A stretch of DNA of 15,657 bases, from positions 1 through 15,657 of the forward strand of contig NZ_JBLIAI010000062.1 in NCBI RefSeq assembly GCF_047634455.1, in the 5' to 3' direction. The translations under genes and the position numbers were made by a program. Every line of letters starts with the position of its first letter. The stretch's first letter is position 1. Of the stretch, positions 15,042 through 15,657 are shown piece after piece. This stretch comes from Maritalea sp047634455 (GTDB lineage: Bacteria; Pseudomonadota; Alphaproteobacteria; Rhizobiales; Devosiaceae). The notes below the pieces were generated by a model. The model was not told the DNA's origin. It saw only the letters and a program-made list of their open reading frames with translations, and made no database searches.

Positions 15042-15657
15042 ATGAGTAGCGTCAACCAAATCCGCTCAAAATTTATCGACTATTTCAGTGAGAATGGTCA
15101 TGAGGTCGTCGCGTCCGGTCCCTTGGTGCCGCAAAATGACCCGACATTGATGTTTACGAATTCAGGAATGGTGCCGTTCAAGAACGTCTTTACAGGTCTT
15201 GATAAGCGCCCCTACAGCATGGCCACTTCAGCGCAGAAATGCGTACGCGCTGGCGGCAAGCACAATGATCTGGACAATGTTGGGTTTACCGCGCGTCATC
15301 ATACTTTTTTTGAGATGATGGGCAACTTCTCGTTTGGCGATTATTTCAAAGAAAATGCGATTGAGCTGGCGTGGAATCTGATCACCAAAGAGTTTGACCT
15401 GCCGATTGATAAGCTTTTGGTCACGGTCTATGCCGAGGATGATGAGGCGTTTGACCTTTGGAAAAAGATCGGCGGCCTTTCTGAAGACAAGATTATTAGG
15501 ATCGCTACTTCTGATAATTTTTGGTCAATGGGTGATACGGGGCCTTGCGGTCCGTCTTCTGAGATTTTTTATGATCACGGGGATCAAATCTGGGGCGGAC
15601 CACCGGGATCGCCGGAAGAAGATGGCGATCGATTTATTGAGATCTGGAACTTGGTGT
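15042..15657 (+). CDS. alaS: AlaS, alanyl-tRNA synthetase (N-terminal 205 residues, cut by window end)
   Basis: The first 205 residues of a class II synthetase that charges tRNA-Ala. Conserved blocks are Asn-Asp-Pro-Thr-Leu-Met-Phe-Thr-Asn-Ser-Gly-Met-Val-Pro-Phe-Lys, then Gln-Lys-Cys-Val-Arg-Ala-Gly-Gly-Lys-His-Asn-Asp-Leu, then motif 2 Arg-His-His-Thr-Phe-Phe-Glu-Met-Met-Gly-Asn-Phe-Ser-Phe-Gly-Asp-Tyr-Phe. These make the call certain. Asp-Asn-Phe-Trp and Gly-Asp-Thr-Gly-Pro-Cys-Gly-Pro-Ser-Ser-Glu follow as in AlaRS. The full protein is usually around 880 residues, so most of it lies beyond the window. ATG 15042 has a modest CAGG site. It follows recA, as in many alphaproteobacteria. Confidence 0.98.
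   Translation, partial: MSSVNQIRSKFIDYFSENGHEVVASGPLVPQNDPTLMFTNSGMVPFKNVFTGLDKRPYSMATSAQKCVRAGGKHNDLDNVGFTARHHTFFEMMGNFSFGDYFKENAIELAWNLITKEFDLPIDKLLVTVYAEDDEAFDLWKKIGGLSEDKIIRIATSDNFWSMGDTGPCGPSSEIFYDHGDQIWGGPPGSPEEDGDRFIEIWNLV

Noticed and set aside
1..15657. tRNA, rRNA, CRISPR array, insertion sequence or prophage
   Set aside because: No cloverleaf, regular spaced repeats, transposase-like frame, terminal inverted repeats or phage gene was seen on either strand.

Overview
This window comes from an alphaproteobacterium, most likely of the order Hyphomicrobiales (Rhizobiales). The grounds are a MotE-like protein, a CckA-type hybrid kinase, a cckA/recA/alaS neighbourhood, RecA and AlaRS sequences of alphaproteobacterial type, and a consensus CtrA box in front of a flagellar operon. 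Base composition is moderate, which hints at a marine lineage rather than a high-GC soil rhizobium. That last point is inference.

Layout. (1) Positions 1-4358, plus strand: the 3' end of a small gene (possibly FlgN/FlbY-like), then a MotE-like membrane-anchored protein whose GTG start overlaps the preceding stop. Next comes a very large exported protein with an N-terminal half of repeated beta-rich (AMIN-like) segments and a C-terminal half of helical TPR-like repeats. (2) Positions 4383-5964, minus strand: fliO and fliP of the flagellar type III export gate, convergent with the large gene. (3) Positions 5965-6175: a divergent control region with a perfect TTAA-N7-TTAA CtrA box and two palindromes. 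(4) Positions 6176-9609, plus strand: flgB, flgC, fliE, fliQ, fliR and flhB, a tight operon for the proximal rod and the export gate. (5) Positions 9805-12363: cckA, the hybrid histidine kinase at the top of the CtrA phosphorelay. (6) Positions 12385-13437, minus strand: a DUF418/YeiB-like multi-pass membrane protein. Its promoter region holds a perfect 14-bp palindrome. (7) Positions 13741-14832: recA, with LexA-like near-matches upstream and a strong terminator downstream. (8) From 15042 to the end: the 5' part of alaS.

How it fits together. FliO, FliP, FliQ, FliR and FlhB form the export gate that secretes rod, hook and filament subunits. FlgB, FlgC and FliE are the first rod and adaptor proteins passed through it. 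CckA phosphorylates CtrA (through ChpT) in well-studied relatives, and CtrA switches on early flagellar operons. The kinase therefore sits directly downstream of an operon whose promoter carries the site of its terminal response regulator. The MotE-like protein and the exported beta-repeat/TPR protein are probably periplasmic motor or assembly factors. The latter is the least understood gene here. No tRNA, rRNA, CRISPR array, insertion sequence or prophage was seen.
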